Assembly (NCBI RefSeq): GCF_024168645.1
Contig: NZ_JALJWF010000001.1
Coordinates: 3,847,501 to 3,911,500, forward strand
Reading direction: 5' to 3'
DNA from: Pseudomonas sp. GGS8
GTDB taxonomy: Bacteria; Pseudomonadota; Gammaproteobacteria; Pseudomonadales; Pseudomonadaceae
DNA: 64,000 nucleotides
Part shown: positions 35,375 through 44,173 of the stretch, one piece after another
Layout of the letters: each line of letters starts with the position of its first letter
Position numbering within the stretch: the first letter of the stretch is position 1
The notes under the pieces: generated by a model
Told to the model about the DNA's origin: nothing
The model's input: the letters and a program-made list of their open reading frames with translations, nothing else
The model's database searches: none
Made by a program: the position numbers and the translations under genes

Positions 35375-35581
35375 ATGAAGCAGGCGGAGTTGGAAAAGGT
35401 TCACGTGGAAATCGTCAAGCTGATGGCTGAGCAGCGCAAGCTGAATGCCGAAGCGGGCAAGATGCCCCGTGAAACTTTTTGGTACCCGGTAGCTGTTGCG
35501 ACTGGCTTAATCGGTACGGTGGCGACCGTCACTGCGGTGTTGATCAAGCTGCTCTACCCCCTGATTCTTTCGATGCCGTGA
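35375..35581 (+). CDS. Small single-pass membrane protein
   Basis: A 68-aa protein: a charged helix (MKQAELEKVHVEIVKLMAEQ) followed by a hydrophobic segment about residues 41-64 (YPVAVATGLIGTVATVTAVL). AGGA lies 8 bases before the chosen ATG. Probably one membrane helix with a cytoplasmic coiled N-terminus. No function assigned. A weak hairpin with a T-run follows at about 35597-35628. Confidence 0.7.
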   Translation: MKQAELEKVHVEIVKLMAEQRKLNAEAGKMPRETFWYPVAVATGLIGTVATVTAVLIKLLYPLILSMP

Positions 35582-35644
35582 AAGGCTGATATCACCTCGC
35601 CTCGCGATCCGTTCGGTGCGAGTTTTTTGTGTATGAAGGGATTC

Positions 35645-35797
35645 ATGAGCGATTTACTCGATTTCATCAGTGCGCTGTGCCAGGTATCCGATTGGACGCC
35701 ATCACGCCCCAGGCGGGTATTTTCACGACGATTCGTGTTCTTTATGGTGCTTATAGCGGTATTCGAGTTGGTATTACTCAACCATTACTGGGGGTAA
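35645..35797 (+). CDS. Very small membrane protein (50 aa)
   Basis: An open frame MSDLLDFISALCQVSDWTPS continuing to a basic patch (RPRRVFSRRF) and a hydrophobic helix (VFFMVLIAVFELVLL), ending HYWG before TAA at 35795-35797. AAGGGA precedes the ATG at short distance; an ATG at 35633 is an alternative without a ribosome site. The basic patch before a hydrophobic helix suggests a single-span inner-membrane protein. No function assigned. Confidence 0.6.
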   Translation: MSDLLDFISALCQVSDWTPSRPRRVFSRRFVFFMVLIAVFELVLLNHYWG

Positions 35798-35872
35798 TCC
35801 AGTTCCGGGCTTTTTGTTTTCATCACCTGACTAGCGAGGAATAATGCGCGCTTCTATGGACAAGGACATCTC

Positions 35873-36193
35873 ATGATCACCACCACTACCCACACCATCG
35901 AAGGTCGGCAAATCACCGCGTACCTGGACATCGTCAGCGCCGAGTCGGTGCAGGGCGTTAACGTGATCCGCGACATGTTCGCCGGGATGCGGGATTTTTT
36001 TGGTGGGCGTTCTCAGACGTTGGAGCGGGCGTTGAAGGATGCGCGGATTCAGGCGACCGACGAGATCAAGGAGCGGGCGCGGGCACTTCAGGCGGATGCG
36101 GTGGTGGGGCTCGATTATGAGATCAGCATGCCGGCTGGAAAGGGTGGGATGGTGGTGGTGTTTGTCACCGGGACGGCGGTCAAGCTGAGGTAG
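35873..36193 (+). CDS. YbjQ-family (DUF74, heavy-metal-binding domain) protein
   Basis: A 106-aa protein of the YbjQ/UPF0145 family. It contains the family patterns VNVIRDMFAGMRDFFGGRS, ARIQATDEIKERARALQADA and VVGLDYEI. These proteins form pentamers and are of unknown function. AAGGA lies about 8 bases before the ATG. Monocistronic. Confidence 0.93.
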   Translation: MITTTTHTIEGRQITAYLDIVSAESVQGVNVIRDMFAGMRDFFGGRSQTLERALKDARIQATDEIKERARALQADAVVGLDYEISMPAGKGGMVVVFVTGTAVKLR

Positions 36194-36342
36194 GTCGGCG
36201 CGGTGCTGGCCATTCGTCGGGCATGTAACGATCTGAATCACAAGTCTGGGAATGACCGGCTAGTCTCAAAAACCAGGGTGGTCGATATTTTTCAGGCAAA
36301 AAGGGCTTGCCGGTATCGACCCGTTTTGAGAGGAGCGAAGAT

Positions 36343-36537
36343 ATGGCTGAGCCGTATATCGAAGACGACGGTGCAGAGTTTCCAATCAATGATTGCGTGC
36401 AGTGTGGTCAGACGGACTATGTGCCGAGCTTCGGCGAAGACCGTATCCAAATCAACAAAATCAAATCTGCAGTGCCTAGAACCCGAGGGCCGAAATCGAA
36501 ATTTATGCCCAAGCTGGGGGCGCCCTCCAGGAAGTAA
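36343..36537 (+). CDS. Small hypothetical protein with CxxC
   Basis: A 64-aa acidic-then-basic protein starting MAEPYIEDDGAEFPINDCVQ, with a CVQC pair and a basic tail (RTRGPKSKFMPKLGAPSRK). AGGAG lies 8 bases before the ATG, and a clean terminator follows. The single CxxC is too little to claim a zinc ribbon. Function unknown. Confidence 0.75.
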   Translation: MAEPYIEDDGAEFPINDCVQCGQTDYVPSFGEDRIQINKIKSAVPRTRGPKSKFMPKLGAPSRK

Positions 36538-36552
36538 ACCGATAACAGCACG

Positions 36553-36580
36553 AACCCCGCCATTGAGCGGGGTTTCTTGT
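36553..36580 (+). terminator. Intrinsic terminator
   Basis: AACCCCGC and GCGGGGTT with a six-base loop and a T-rich tail, 16 bases after the small CxxC protein's stop. Confidence 0.85.
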
Positions 36581-36717
36581 TTCTGAAGGGCAGGAAAGGT
36601 GCCTCGATGGCAATGCCGAGAAATGTCCTACAACTTTGCGAGCACTGGTATTTTTTTCACAAACTTTTCACACCGGCCTACGTAGGCTCAACTCATCCGT
36701 TAGAAAGCAGTACCCTG

Positions 36718-36744
36718 GCCCGTCTCCCCAGCGGGCTTTTTTTT
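36718..36744 (+). terminator. Intrinsic terminator without an assigned gene
   Basis: GCCCG ... CGGGC followed by eight T. No convincing coding sequence ends here; the frame at 36577-36894 runs through it. The preceding 140 bases include the palindrome GCCTACGTAGGC (36676-36687). The unit could be a small non-coding RNA ending at this terminator. Confidence 0.65.
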
Positions 36745-36884
36745 GCCTGTCATAAAACCTTTTGCATAAATGCTGTCCAACCGTCGCCAATGGCGAGGTT
36801 GTTCCGGTTTTGTGTCTGGACTTTACCTGCGCTAAAGCATTCAATCTCCGGCCTTTCCGTTCCCCTTTTTTTGAGGTTTTTGTT

Positions 36885-37250
36885 ATGCGTTTGACACTGC
36901 CTGCTTTGGTTTTGGGCCTTTTGGTTGCTCAAGGTGCGATGGCTGCCGGTGACGGTACGGCCGCGCTCGGTGGTGGTCTGGGTGGTGCGTTGGGTAATGT
37001 GGTCGGCCAGAAAATGGGCGGCAGCACCGGCGCAGCGATTGGTGCTGGCGTAGCGGGTGCAGCCGGCAGCGCTGTTGCCGCACGTAAAGGCAGCCGCACC
37101 AAAGCGGCCATCGGCGGCGGTGTTGGCGCGGCGGGCGGTTCGATAATCGGCAACAGCCTGGGCGGCAAGACCGGCTCCACCATCGGCGCAGGCCTGGGTG
37201 GCGCATTGGGCGGTGGCGTGGGCAGCAACCTGTCCAAAAAGGGTCACTGA
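36885..37250 (+). CDS. Exported glycine-zipper protein (copy 1)
   Basis: A 121-aa protein with a signal peptide (MRLTLPALVLGLLVAQGAMA, cut at about 20-21). A Gly/Ala-rich mature part follows, with repeated GGxxG and GxxxG motifs (GGGLGGALGNVVG, GAAGGSIIGNSLGG) typical of glycine-zipper proteins. GAGGT lies before the ATG. Probably periplasmic or outer-membrane associated. It is a tandem paralogue of the next gene: signal peptides, repeat order and the basic ARKGSRT segment match. Confidence 0.85.
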   Translation: MRLTLPALVLGLLVAQGAMAAGDGTAALGGGLGGALGNVVGQKMGGSTGAAIGAGVAGAAGSAVAARKGSRTKAAIGGGVGAAGGSIIGNSLGGKTGSTIGAGLGGALGGGVGSNLSKKGH

Positions 37251-37266
37251 TCCTGAAGATCCGCTG

Positions 37267-37296
37267 AAAAAGCCCGGCTTACATGCCGGGCTTTTT
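37267..37296 (+). terminator. Intrinsic terminator
   Basis: AAAAAGCCCGGC and GCCGGGCTTTTT with a 6-base loop, directly after glycine-zipper copy 1. Confidence 0.9.
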
Positions 37297-37436
37297 CGTT
37301 TTGGAACGTTTCTCCGGCATGTGGCTCAAATCTCATACAGTCGGTATTTGGTTTGCTGTACAACAGATGCAGATGCCAGGCTGAAGCCATCCGCGGCATG
37401 TTCTTTTCTCCAATGCGGAAATTAGAGGTGCATATC

Positions 37437-37862
37437 ATGCGTTTGACATTGTCCACAGTGTTTTTAGGGCTTTTGGTCGCTCAGGGCGCAATGGCGGCCG
37501 GTAACGGCGACGCTGCAGTCGGCGGTGGTCTTGGCGGTGTGTTGGGCAACGTAGTCGGCGGGCAGTTGGGTGGCAGCACCGGGGCTGCGGTGGGCGCAGG
37601 CGTCGGCGGTGCGGCAGGCAGTGCGGTCGGTGCGCGCAAGGGCAGTCGCACAGAAGCGGCCGTCGGCGGTGGCCTCGGCGCGGCGGGTGGTTCGGTGATC
37701 GGCAACAGCCTGGGCGGCTCCACTGGTTCGGCCATTGGCGCGGGCGTGGGCGGCGCAGCCGGTGGCGCGGTGGGCAGCAGCATGGGGGATGACCGCGGCA
37801 GTTCGCATTCCGGTGGCGGCTACTACAAACACAAGCATAAAAATAAGTACAAGCATCGCTAA
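37437..37862 (+). CDS. Exported glycine-zipper protein (copy 2)
   Basis: A 141-aa paralogue of the preceding gene. It has a signal peptide with the same core (GLLVAQGAMA), the same series of glycine-zipper blocks and ARKGSRTEAAVGGG. It adds an acidic linker and a Lys/His-rich tail (YYKHKHKNKYKHR) that copy 1 lacks. AGAGGT lies 7 bases before the ATG at 37437. It has its own terminator, so the two copies can be expressed separately. The basic tail could bind metal, DNA or LPS; unproven. Confidence 0.85.
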   Translation: MRLTLSTVFLGLLVAQGAMAAGNGDAAVGGGLGGVLGNVVGGQLGGSTGAAVGAGVGGAAGSAVGARKGSRTEAAVGGGLGAAGGSVIGNSLGGSTGSAIGAGVGGAAGGAVGSSMGDDRGSSHSGGGYYKHKHKNKYKHR

Positions 37863-37881
37863 CTCGATATCGAGTGTCAGT

Positions 37882-37908
37882 AAAAACCCGGCCGAGTGCC
37901 GGGTTTTT
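37882..37908 (+). terminator. Intrinsic terminator
   Basis: AAAAACCCGGC and GCCGGGTTTTT with a short loop, after glycine-zipper copy 2. Confidence 0.88.
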
Positions 37909-37991
37909 CGTTTCTATCGATAGGGCTCTGGAACGATTGGCCGTAGGACCTCTCGAACTTTATAGACACCCTGAACGTTGTGAGGCATGCC

Positions 37992-38162
37992 ATGACTCCG
38001 GAAACCGAAGACAAGGAAGAAGAGGGCCCGATCAACGATCCCGGCAACGAAGATCCGGGGTCGCTGATGGATGACGCCACGGTGCCGCTCAACGATGCCG
38101 ATGACGCAGGCGACGTCGGTAACCTGGAGAATGATGAGTATGACGAGGAAGACGACGAGTGA
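37992..38162 (+). CDS. Small, extremely acidic protein (56 aa)
   Basis: A 56-aa protein dominated by Asp and Glu (MTPETEDKEEEGPINDPGNE ... NDEYDEEDDE), likely disordered. GAGG lies before the ATG at 37992. The next gene is another acidic, Pro/Asp-rich protein with a similar start spacing, so they form a pair. Function unknown. Confidence 0.65.
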   Translation: MTPETEDKEEEGPINDPGNEDPGSLMDDATVPLNDADDAGDVGNLENDEYDEEDDE

Positions 38163-38270
38163 TCGGGATTCGTGGGCGGGACGACCAATCGTCCTTCTGA
38201 CCGAACCGCGTCTATTGAGTTGTCCTCGAAATATCAGGATCTGCTTTTCAGGTCCATTGAGAGGTGCGTT

Positions 38271-38486
38271 ATGAAAGCTGATCCGAAAGACTCCGACATC
38301 GACGATACCCCCGAATACCCGCTGCCTTCACCCACCAACCCCTTGAGTCGCAATCAGCGCCCGCCCGACGATGACGACACTGCTGTGGAGCAAGTACCGG
38401 ACGATGATGTGAAGCGCGGTAATGTGGAGGCCGACCCGGAAGACCCGGACATCGCCGGTGATGACGCCTCGGGCGAACCGAGCTGA
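38271..38486 (+). CDS. Small acidic, proline-rich protein (71 aa)
   Basis: A 71-aa, probably disordered protein (DDTPEYPLPSPTNPLSRNQ, then PPDDDDTAVEQVPDDDVKRG, then ADPEDPDIAGDDASGEPS). GAGAGGT lies 7 bases before ATG 38271. It is similar in composition to the preceding acidic protein. No domain recognised. Confidence 0.65.
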   Translation: MKADPKDSDIDDTPEYPLPSPTNPLSRNQRPPDDDDTAVEQVPDDDVKRGNVEADPEDPDIAGDDASGEPS

Positions 38487-38644
38487 AACCTGACGCACCG
38501 GTCGACAAGGGGGATGCCGCCTTACTCGGAAATGAATGGGGGTTCTTCGGATGGGAAAGCGCCGCCATGTACCCTTGGTGGTGGGAATAGCGGTGATGCC
38601 TACGGGAGTAGAACCAGCCCGGACGTGAGCCGGGCTATTGATGA

Positions 38645-39037
38645 TCAGACCTTTTCTGATTCAATCCAGCATCTATAGAAAGATCGCTGTTCATTTGGAT
38701 CGTTTGTTAGATTGTTATCATCATAATCAAAAATATAGACTATATCGGTGAGTGACGACGCTTTACCAAGTGTCAATTCATATGCTTTCAATCCAAGAGA
38801 CATTTGTGATGACATGCTGGAGGTGTGTACGTTGATTTTTGATCCTTTGCAGAGAAATTGTATGTTGGGGTTGTCCTCTCTAACACGTGCAAAGCACCTA
38901 TAAAAGTCACTGTCTGAATATGTTTTGTTAAAGCCATTTCTCATTATAAAAGTTATGGTTACGTCTTTGTTGTCGCATACGAGGTTGGCGATTTCCTTTA
39001 TGCCATCAATGCTTACTGTTATTTCGATATTTATCAT
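38645..39037 (-). CDS. Probable immunity protein for the Rhs toxin
   Basis: A 130-aa AT-rich gene whose ATG overlaps the stop of the rhs gene. That is the position of immunity genes of polymorphic toxins. The protein is an alpha/beta cytosolic protein (MINIEITVSIDGIKEIANLV ... TITFIMRNGFNKTYSDSDFY) with no signal peptide. I do not recognise its family. Assignment rests on position, size and foreign base composition. It should neutralise the ADP-ribosyltransferase tip. Confidence 0.75.
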   Translation of the reverse strand: MINIEITVSIDGIKEIANLVCDNKDVTITFIMRNGFNKTYSDSDFYRCFARVREDNPNIQFLCKGSKINVHTSSMSSQMSLGLKAYELTLGKASSLTDIVYIFDYDDNNLTNDPNEQRSFYRCWIESEKV

Positions 39038-42000
39038 TTTTTTATTATCCTGTACGGATTTGGTATCGAATAGCCGAGCTCTCGGCCGTCATCTATAATT
39101 AGTGTGGCGCCAAGTACGTCGACATTTTCTATACGGTTAGCTATGGCTATCTCTTTTTCTGATCCGAAAAGATAAGCCTGTCCAAGCTCTTTCTGTAAGT
39201 CATGTCCATCTAGTTTTTGAAGAGTATAAAGGTAACCTACTTTTGTATGATATCCAGTGGCGAAAAGCTTGCCAACATCTCGCGATGGCGACGTGCTGAT
39301 AAAGTTGCTGGGTGGGTTTTCACTGTCGATAGAGTGGAGCAATAGATCATTGCTTTTGCCTTTGCTTTTAAAACCATTTTGAAATACATCATCAGGCTCT
39401 CGTTCGTCCCCGCGATATAAGTAATCCTCTTCTCTCTTGGGGGACGGAGTTTTTGGCACCCCCTCATCAACCCCAACCTTACCCGCCGGATCCTCATCCC
39501 CAAACGACGGCTTCTTACACCCATCCCCCCCAGGGCACTCACTCAACCCCAACGGATCAACCCAACCCACCGGATTGCGCGTGTACTGATAGCCGTTTAA
39601 CCCGCCTGCCAGCTTGCTCGGGTCCGGAGTCAGGTACCGCCCGACATCCGGATTGTAGTAGCGATGCCGGTTGTAATGCAGGCCGGTTTCCGCGTCGAAA
39701 TACTGCCCTTGAAATCGCAACGGCTGATCGAGGACTTGATGGGTGTCGCGGTTGAGGCGGGTGAGGCGGCCATAGGCGGTGTATCGGGCGGCCCAGATGA
39801 TGTCGCCACTGTAGTCGGTGAGTTCTTGTGGGGTGCCGAGGTGGTCGAGTTGGTAATAAAACGGGCAGGCCTTGCGCGGGCCTTTGCCGTCGAGCATGGC
39901 CAACGGGCGGAAGCTGCCAGGTTCATAGACATAGCTGCGGTGGTGCTCGCGACTGCTCTCAGCAACGAGGTGGTCACCCTGCCAGAAAAACTCGGTGGTT
40001 TTGCCGTCGACGGTTTTGGCGATGCGACGGCCGAAGGCGTCGTAGCGGTAACTTGAAAAACGACCGTCCGGCAACGTGACGCCGACCAGCCGATGCTGAC
40101 AGTCATAGCGGTATTCGGTGACGAGTTTCTGCGCGGTGCCACGGCGCTCGCGGATCAGGTTGCCGAAGGTGTCGTAGTCGAAGTGGCGATCACCCTGCAT
40201 CAACAGGCGATTGCCTTTGACAGTCGTCGGGCCGGGGCGGTCCTGCATCAGCAGGTTGCCGGCCGGGTCGTGGGCGTAGCTTTCCGGCTGCTGGTCGCGG
40301 GAGTGGCGGACGCGGATCAGTCGGTTGAGCGGGTAGTACTGATAGCTGCGCTGGCCATGACGGGTGTCGGCGATGCTGTCGAGATTGCCATTGAGGCTGT
40401 AGGCATAGTCGCGACGGTAGAGCGGATGTTGGTGTTGGCCGACGGCATGGGCCTTCAGCCGGCCCTGTTCGTCGTAGGCATATTCACTGAGTAGCAGACC
40501 TTGTTGGCGGTTTTGTTCGCGCCCCGTGAGGAACGTATGCGAGGTCAGTCGCGCGCCGTTGAGGTCGATAGCCGTCAGCGCACCACCCTTGGCGTGGTGG
40601 TAATCGAGTTTGCTGCCGTCCGGCAGGCGCAGGCGGTTGAGCTGGCCGCAGGCGTCGTAGGCATAACGCAGCGTGCCCCACCCCTGATGCTCGGTGATTA
40701 GGCGGTCCTGTTGGTCGTACTCGAACTCCAGCGGGTGATCGTGATCGTCGTCGACGCTGGTCAGTCGGCCCAGCGAGTCGTAGCAGTATTCAACCTTGAT
40801 GCCATCGGGCAACGTTTTGACCAGCAACCGTCCGGCCGAATCCCGCTCATAAGCCGTCACCAGCTGCGAGCCGTCGTCGCCGAACTCGGTTTTCTCCAGC
40901 AGGTGGCCATTGAGGTCGTAGGCGTAGGCAGTGCGGCGGCCGTCGAAGCCGGTTTCCTGTCGGATCAATCCATTGGGCGTGTAGTCCAGCCGATAGTGTT
41001 CGCCGGATTCGTTTTCGATTTCCGTCAGCAGCAGCTGTGCGTTGTCGTAGCGGTACTGGAGCTGGGTGCCGTCCGGATTGATTCGGCGGCTGACCAGGTG
41101 CAGATCATCGGCGTATTCGTAGCGGGTGACGCGGCCCAGTTCATCGCGCTCGGCGGTGATCTTGCCGTAGGCGTTGTAGCTGAACCCGCGCGTGGCCCCG
41201 GTGGGCAACGTCGTCTGAATCAGTCGGCCAACGGCATCCCATAGGTACTGGGTGACCGCACCGTGTTCGTCCTGACGGGTAATCTGCCGTCCCAGCGCAT
41301 CGTAGGAAAAGCGCCGCTGCCCACCGTCCGGCAAGGTCTCTTCGAGCAGCTGCCCCAAGGCATTCCAGACGAACACATGGCGACTGGTGTCCGGGTAGCG
41401 GATCGACAGCAAGCGCCCCTGAGGGTCGTAGTGATAATGGGTGACCTGGCCCTCCGAATCGGTCGCCTCGGTGACATCACCCTGGGCATTGCGCTGGTAT
41501 TTCCACACCGCTTTACCGCGATAGCGCGCATGCAGGAAACCGTTGCGATACTCGTAGGCCGTTGTCTCGTCTTGCGGTGGAATCAGCGCCACCAACCGTC
41601 CGACGTCGTCATAACGGTATTCGGTGACAGCCCCCAACGGATCCTGCTCGGCCACCAGCCGCCCGCTGTCATCGTAGGTTTTGAGCAGCTCACCGCCGTC
41701 CATCCCGATCCGGCGCACCAGCCGCGCCCGGTCGTCGTGGACGTAAACCTCTTCGCTGCCGTCGATGTGCTGGACGGTGACGCTGCCCTGGCCATCCCAG
41801 GCATAACGAGCATCCATCTGCGCAAACGACGCCCAATGCCGGACACAGCGTGCCGACTTGCCGGACCGCTCCCACTCCCAGAAGAAACTCGCGCCACCGG
41901 CCAGCTGCCGCTGCAAAATTACGTGGTTGTCGTCGTAGTCGTAACGCTCGCTTTCCCCGACGGCATTGGTCGTTTCGATCAAGCGTTGGCGGGCGTCGTA

Positions 42001-43911
42001 GCGGTAGAAAACCAGCGTTTGCTCTGTGCGCCAGGCTTCACTCAAGTCCTCGCTGGGGTGCAACGACTGATATTCGACGGCGATGAGGTGCCTGCGCTCG
42101 TAGCACAACAGCAGCGAACGGCCAGCGCCGTTATCGAGGCGTTGAATGCGATCCTGGCGGTCGCGAGTGATGCGCAGCCGGTTGTCATAAGCATCACTGA
42201 TCGTCGTCAGCCGACCGTTATGAAAGTGGTAGAACCGCGCTTCATCACCGGCCAGCGCGAGAATCAATTCCTCGGGCTCGGTCCCGAGGTAAATCGCTGC
42301 TCGTGACAGGCTGTTGTGGATGGCCGGGCGCTCGACGTTCGGCAGCGGAAACGTCGTACGACGGTTTTCATGGTCGATCCAGATGACCTGTTCATCACCC
42401 AGCTCCAAGCGCTGCGCCAGCGAATGGCTCCAGCCCCAGCCCAGCCCGCAATCGATCTCCACTGCGCTGGAGCGGTACAACCGGGTGAAGTCGAACGGCA
42501 GCAGTCCATCCAGCGCACCGTCGGTCAGGGTCAGCAGTTCTTCGCCGCTGACCATCGACACAGGACAGCCGTTGGTGCAGGTCAGTGCCGCGCAATCGGC
42601 GCTGTCGCCATTGGGGTTTTTCGCTTGATTCGGTACATCGTCGTGAGGTTCGTGACGGCCCAGCCGGGTCATGGCTGTGGACTTGTCGCGAGCAATCGCG
42701 ACCGGATTGTCCACCCGCATAACCGGTGCGTCGCCGGGGCTGATTTGTAGCGCAACCGTCGGTGCAGGTTTCAGCGTTGCATTGCGCGCGTTGACCATGA
42801 GCGGTTTGAGCGCGCCAGCGTGGGCTGTCAGGTCCGAGTTGGCCGTCAGCTCAGCCAGTCGCAAACTGGCTGCCGCCAACCACTGCCGAGCCCTTTGGGA
42901 CTTGAGTTTGTCCAGAACTTTGGCGCTCATGCCGAGCTTCAGCCCCGTAGGACCGGTGAGACACATCAGCAGGAAACTGATCAGTATTTCCGTACGAATT
43001 TGTGCCACGACTTCGGCGATGTACTGCGGCGGTAACATCCTCAGCCAACTGCTGAAGGCGGCGAGATGGATGAACATCAGCGGCTCATCGCTCAACATCA
43101 GCAACACATTGGCAATGGTTTCAGCCGAAGCGTTCAGCAGCGTCTCAAGCTCGCCTTGTGTCAGGTATTCAAGGAGTTTTTCGCTGCTGCCTTGCAGGTC
43201 CGCCACCAGGGCGTAGACCTGCTTCACGTCATCCCACAAGCCGTGCAGCGAACGCTCGAAACTGTGCCAGTCAGCCTGTTGCAGCAGGCCGTAGCGTTGG
43301 GTGAAACCTGCTTTGGAAAAATCTGCCCATAACGGCTCGAATTCGCTCGTCCATTCGTTGTGCAACCAGCCTTCCAGCTCGCCGATCACTCCCTGATAGG
43401 AGGCGTAGAGCGCTTTGACATGTTCAGTGGAGACATTGGGAAAGAAGGTGATGCGATAGCGATGGCCGCGCCAGCATTCGGGGATTTCGAGAATACCGCT
43501 GGGGCCGATGGTTGCGTGGACGGGCTCGCCGAACGTCAGTTCGCCATTGCGCTGCGAGATGACCGGCTCAAGCATCACCGGCGTATCGCCGATCGGCACG
43601 AAACGCGCGGCTTCAAACATATGCACCAGGGTCAACGGGCCGCTGGCCGGGCACATGGCGACTGTCGAGCTGACAGGCGCGGTGGAGTCCTTCGGTGCGC
43701 TGAGCCGGACTTCGTTGCCGACCTTGAACACTTGCTCGACGTTCAGCGCGCCACCGCTCCAGAAGCTTTCCGCCCAGGCGTCGTAGTCGTTGAGGCAGAG
43801 TCGGAAATCACTGAACAGCGCTTCGATGTTCGGCTGCTCGGGGTTCATGGCGGCGACCACCAACAGACCGATGGCGTTGTTCAAGGCCAGGACCTTGTCA
43901 GGTTCGAACAT
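39034..43911 (-). CDS. Rhs-repeat polymorphic toxin with ADP-ribosyltransferase C-terminus
   Basis: A 1625-aa Rhs protein. Residues 1 to about 440 are a pseudomonad N-terminal region without a PAAR domain. A DUF6531-type entry (TLTDGALDGLLPFDFTRLYR) then leads into many YD repeats. The core closes at RYLTPDPSKLAGGLNGYQYT ... WVDPLGL near residue 1456. The variable tip (about 169 aa, near 39037-39543) is AT-richer. It has YLYRGDEREPDDVFQNGF, FISTSPSRDV and GSEKEIAIANR, the R / STS / ExE triad of ADP-ribosyltransferase toxins (Arg1500, STS 1539-1541, Glu1585 and Glu1587). The start is ATG 43911 after GAGGG. Delivery by a type VI system encoded elsewhere is likely from family knowledge. Confidence 0.9.
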   Translation of the reverse strand: MFEPDKVLALNNAIGLLVVAAMNPEQPNIEALFSDFRLCLNDYDAWAESFWSGGALNVEQVFKVGNEVRLSAPKDSTAPVSSTVAMCPASGPLTLVHMFEAARFVPIGDTPVMLEPVISQRNGELTFGEPVHATIGPSGILEIPECWRGHRYRITFFPNVSTEHVKALYASYQGVIGELEGWLHNEWTSEFEPLWADFSKAGFTQRYGLLQQADWHSFERSLHGLWDDVKQVYALVADLQGSSEKLLEYLTQGELETLLNASAETIANVLLMLSDEPLMFIHLAAFSSWLRMLPPQYIAEVVAQIRTEILISFLLMCLTGPTGLKLGMSAKVLDKLKSQRARQWLAAASLRLAELTANSDLTAHAGALKPLMVNARNATLKPAPTVALQISPGDAPVMRVDNPVAIARDKSTAMTRLGRHEPHDDVPNQAKNPNGDSADCAALTCTNGCPVSMVSGEELLTLTDGALDGLLPFDFTRLYRSSAVEIDCGLGWGWSHSLAQRLELGDEQVIWIDHENRRTTFPLPNVERPAIHNSLSRAAIYLGTEPEELILALAGDEARFYHFHNGRLTTISDAYDNRLRITRDRQDRIQRLDNGAGRSLLLCYERRHLIAVEYQSLHPSEDLSEAWRTEQTLVFYRYDARQRLIETTNAVGESERYDYDDNHVILQRQLAGGASFFWEWERSGKSARCVRHWASFAQMDARYAWDGQGSVTVQHIDGSEEVYVHDDRARLVRRIGMDGGELLKTYDDSGRLVAEQDPLGAVTEYRYDDVGRLVALIPPQDETTAYEYRNGFLHARYRGKAVWKYQRNAQGDVTEATDSEGQVTHYHYDPQGRLLSIRYPDTSRHVFVWNALGQLLEETLPDGGQRRFSYDALGRQITRQDEHGAVTQYLWDAVGRLIQTTLPTGATRGFSYNAYGKITAERDELGRVTRYEYADDLHLVSRRINPDGTQLQYRYDNAQLLLTEIENESGEHYRLDYTPNGLIRQETGFDGRRTAYAYDLNGHLLEKTEFGDDGSQLVTAYERDSAGRLLVKTLPDGIKVEYCYDSLGRLTSVDDDHDHPLEFEYDQQDRLITEHQGWGTLRYAYDACGQLNRLRLPDGSKLDYHHAKGGALTAIDLNGARLTSHTFLTGREQNRQQGLLLSEYAYDEQGRLKAHAVGQHQHPLYRRDYAYSLNGNLDSIADTRHGQRSYQYYPLNRLIRVRHSRDQQPESYAHDPAGNLLMQDRPGPTTVKGNRLLMQGDRHFDYDTFGNLIRERRGTAQKLVTEYRYDCQHRLVGVTLPDGRFSSYRYDAFGRRIAKTVDGKTTEFFWQGDHLVAESSREHHRSYVYEPGSFRPLAMLDGKGPRKACPFYYQLDHLGTPQELTDYSGDIIWAARYTAYGRLTRLNRDTHQVLDQPLRFQGQYFDAETGLHYNRHRYYNPDVGRYLTPDPSKLAGGLNGYQYTRNPVGWVDPLGLSECPGGDGCKKPSFGDEDPAGKVGVDEGVPKTPSPKREEDYLYRGDEREPDDVFQNGFKSKGKSNDLLLHSIDSENPPSNFISTSPSRDVGKLFATGYHTKVGYLYTLQKLDGHDLQKELGQAYLFGSEKEIAIANRIENVDVLGATLIIDDGRELGYSIPNPYRIIKK

Positions 43912-44173
43912 TCGCAATCCCTCGCGCAGGTCAATTTGGAGCGAGAGACTTTGCGGGGGATCAAAAAGGAAAGAAGTCGGGAAAGGAGGTGTTTGGTGTA
44001 GGGGAAATCGCTAAATCAGCGCGGGCCCCTCGGCAGAGGATTTTGTATCCGCCAGGCATTGCCCGTTGCTCTCGACCAATCGCGCTCGCTATGCTGCTGA
44101 ACCCATTAATCCATCACGGATCCGGCCGTACCTGAGCCGCCCTGAGATGTCATGAGAAAACGGATCAGATGCG

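Noticed and set aside
36577..36894. A 105-codon open frame before glycine-zipper copy 1
   Set aside because: It runs across an intrinsic terminator and has no ribosome site or family features.
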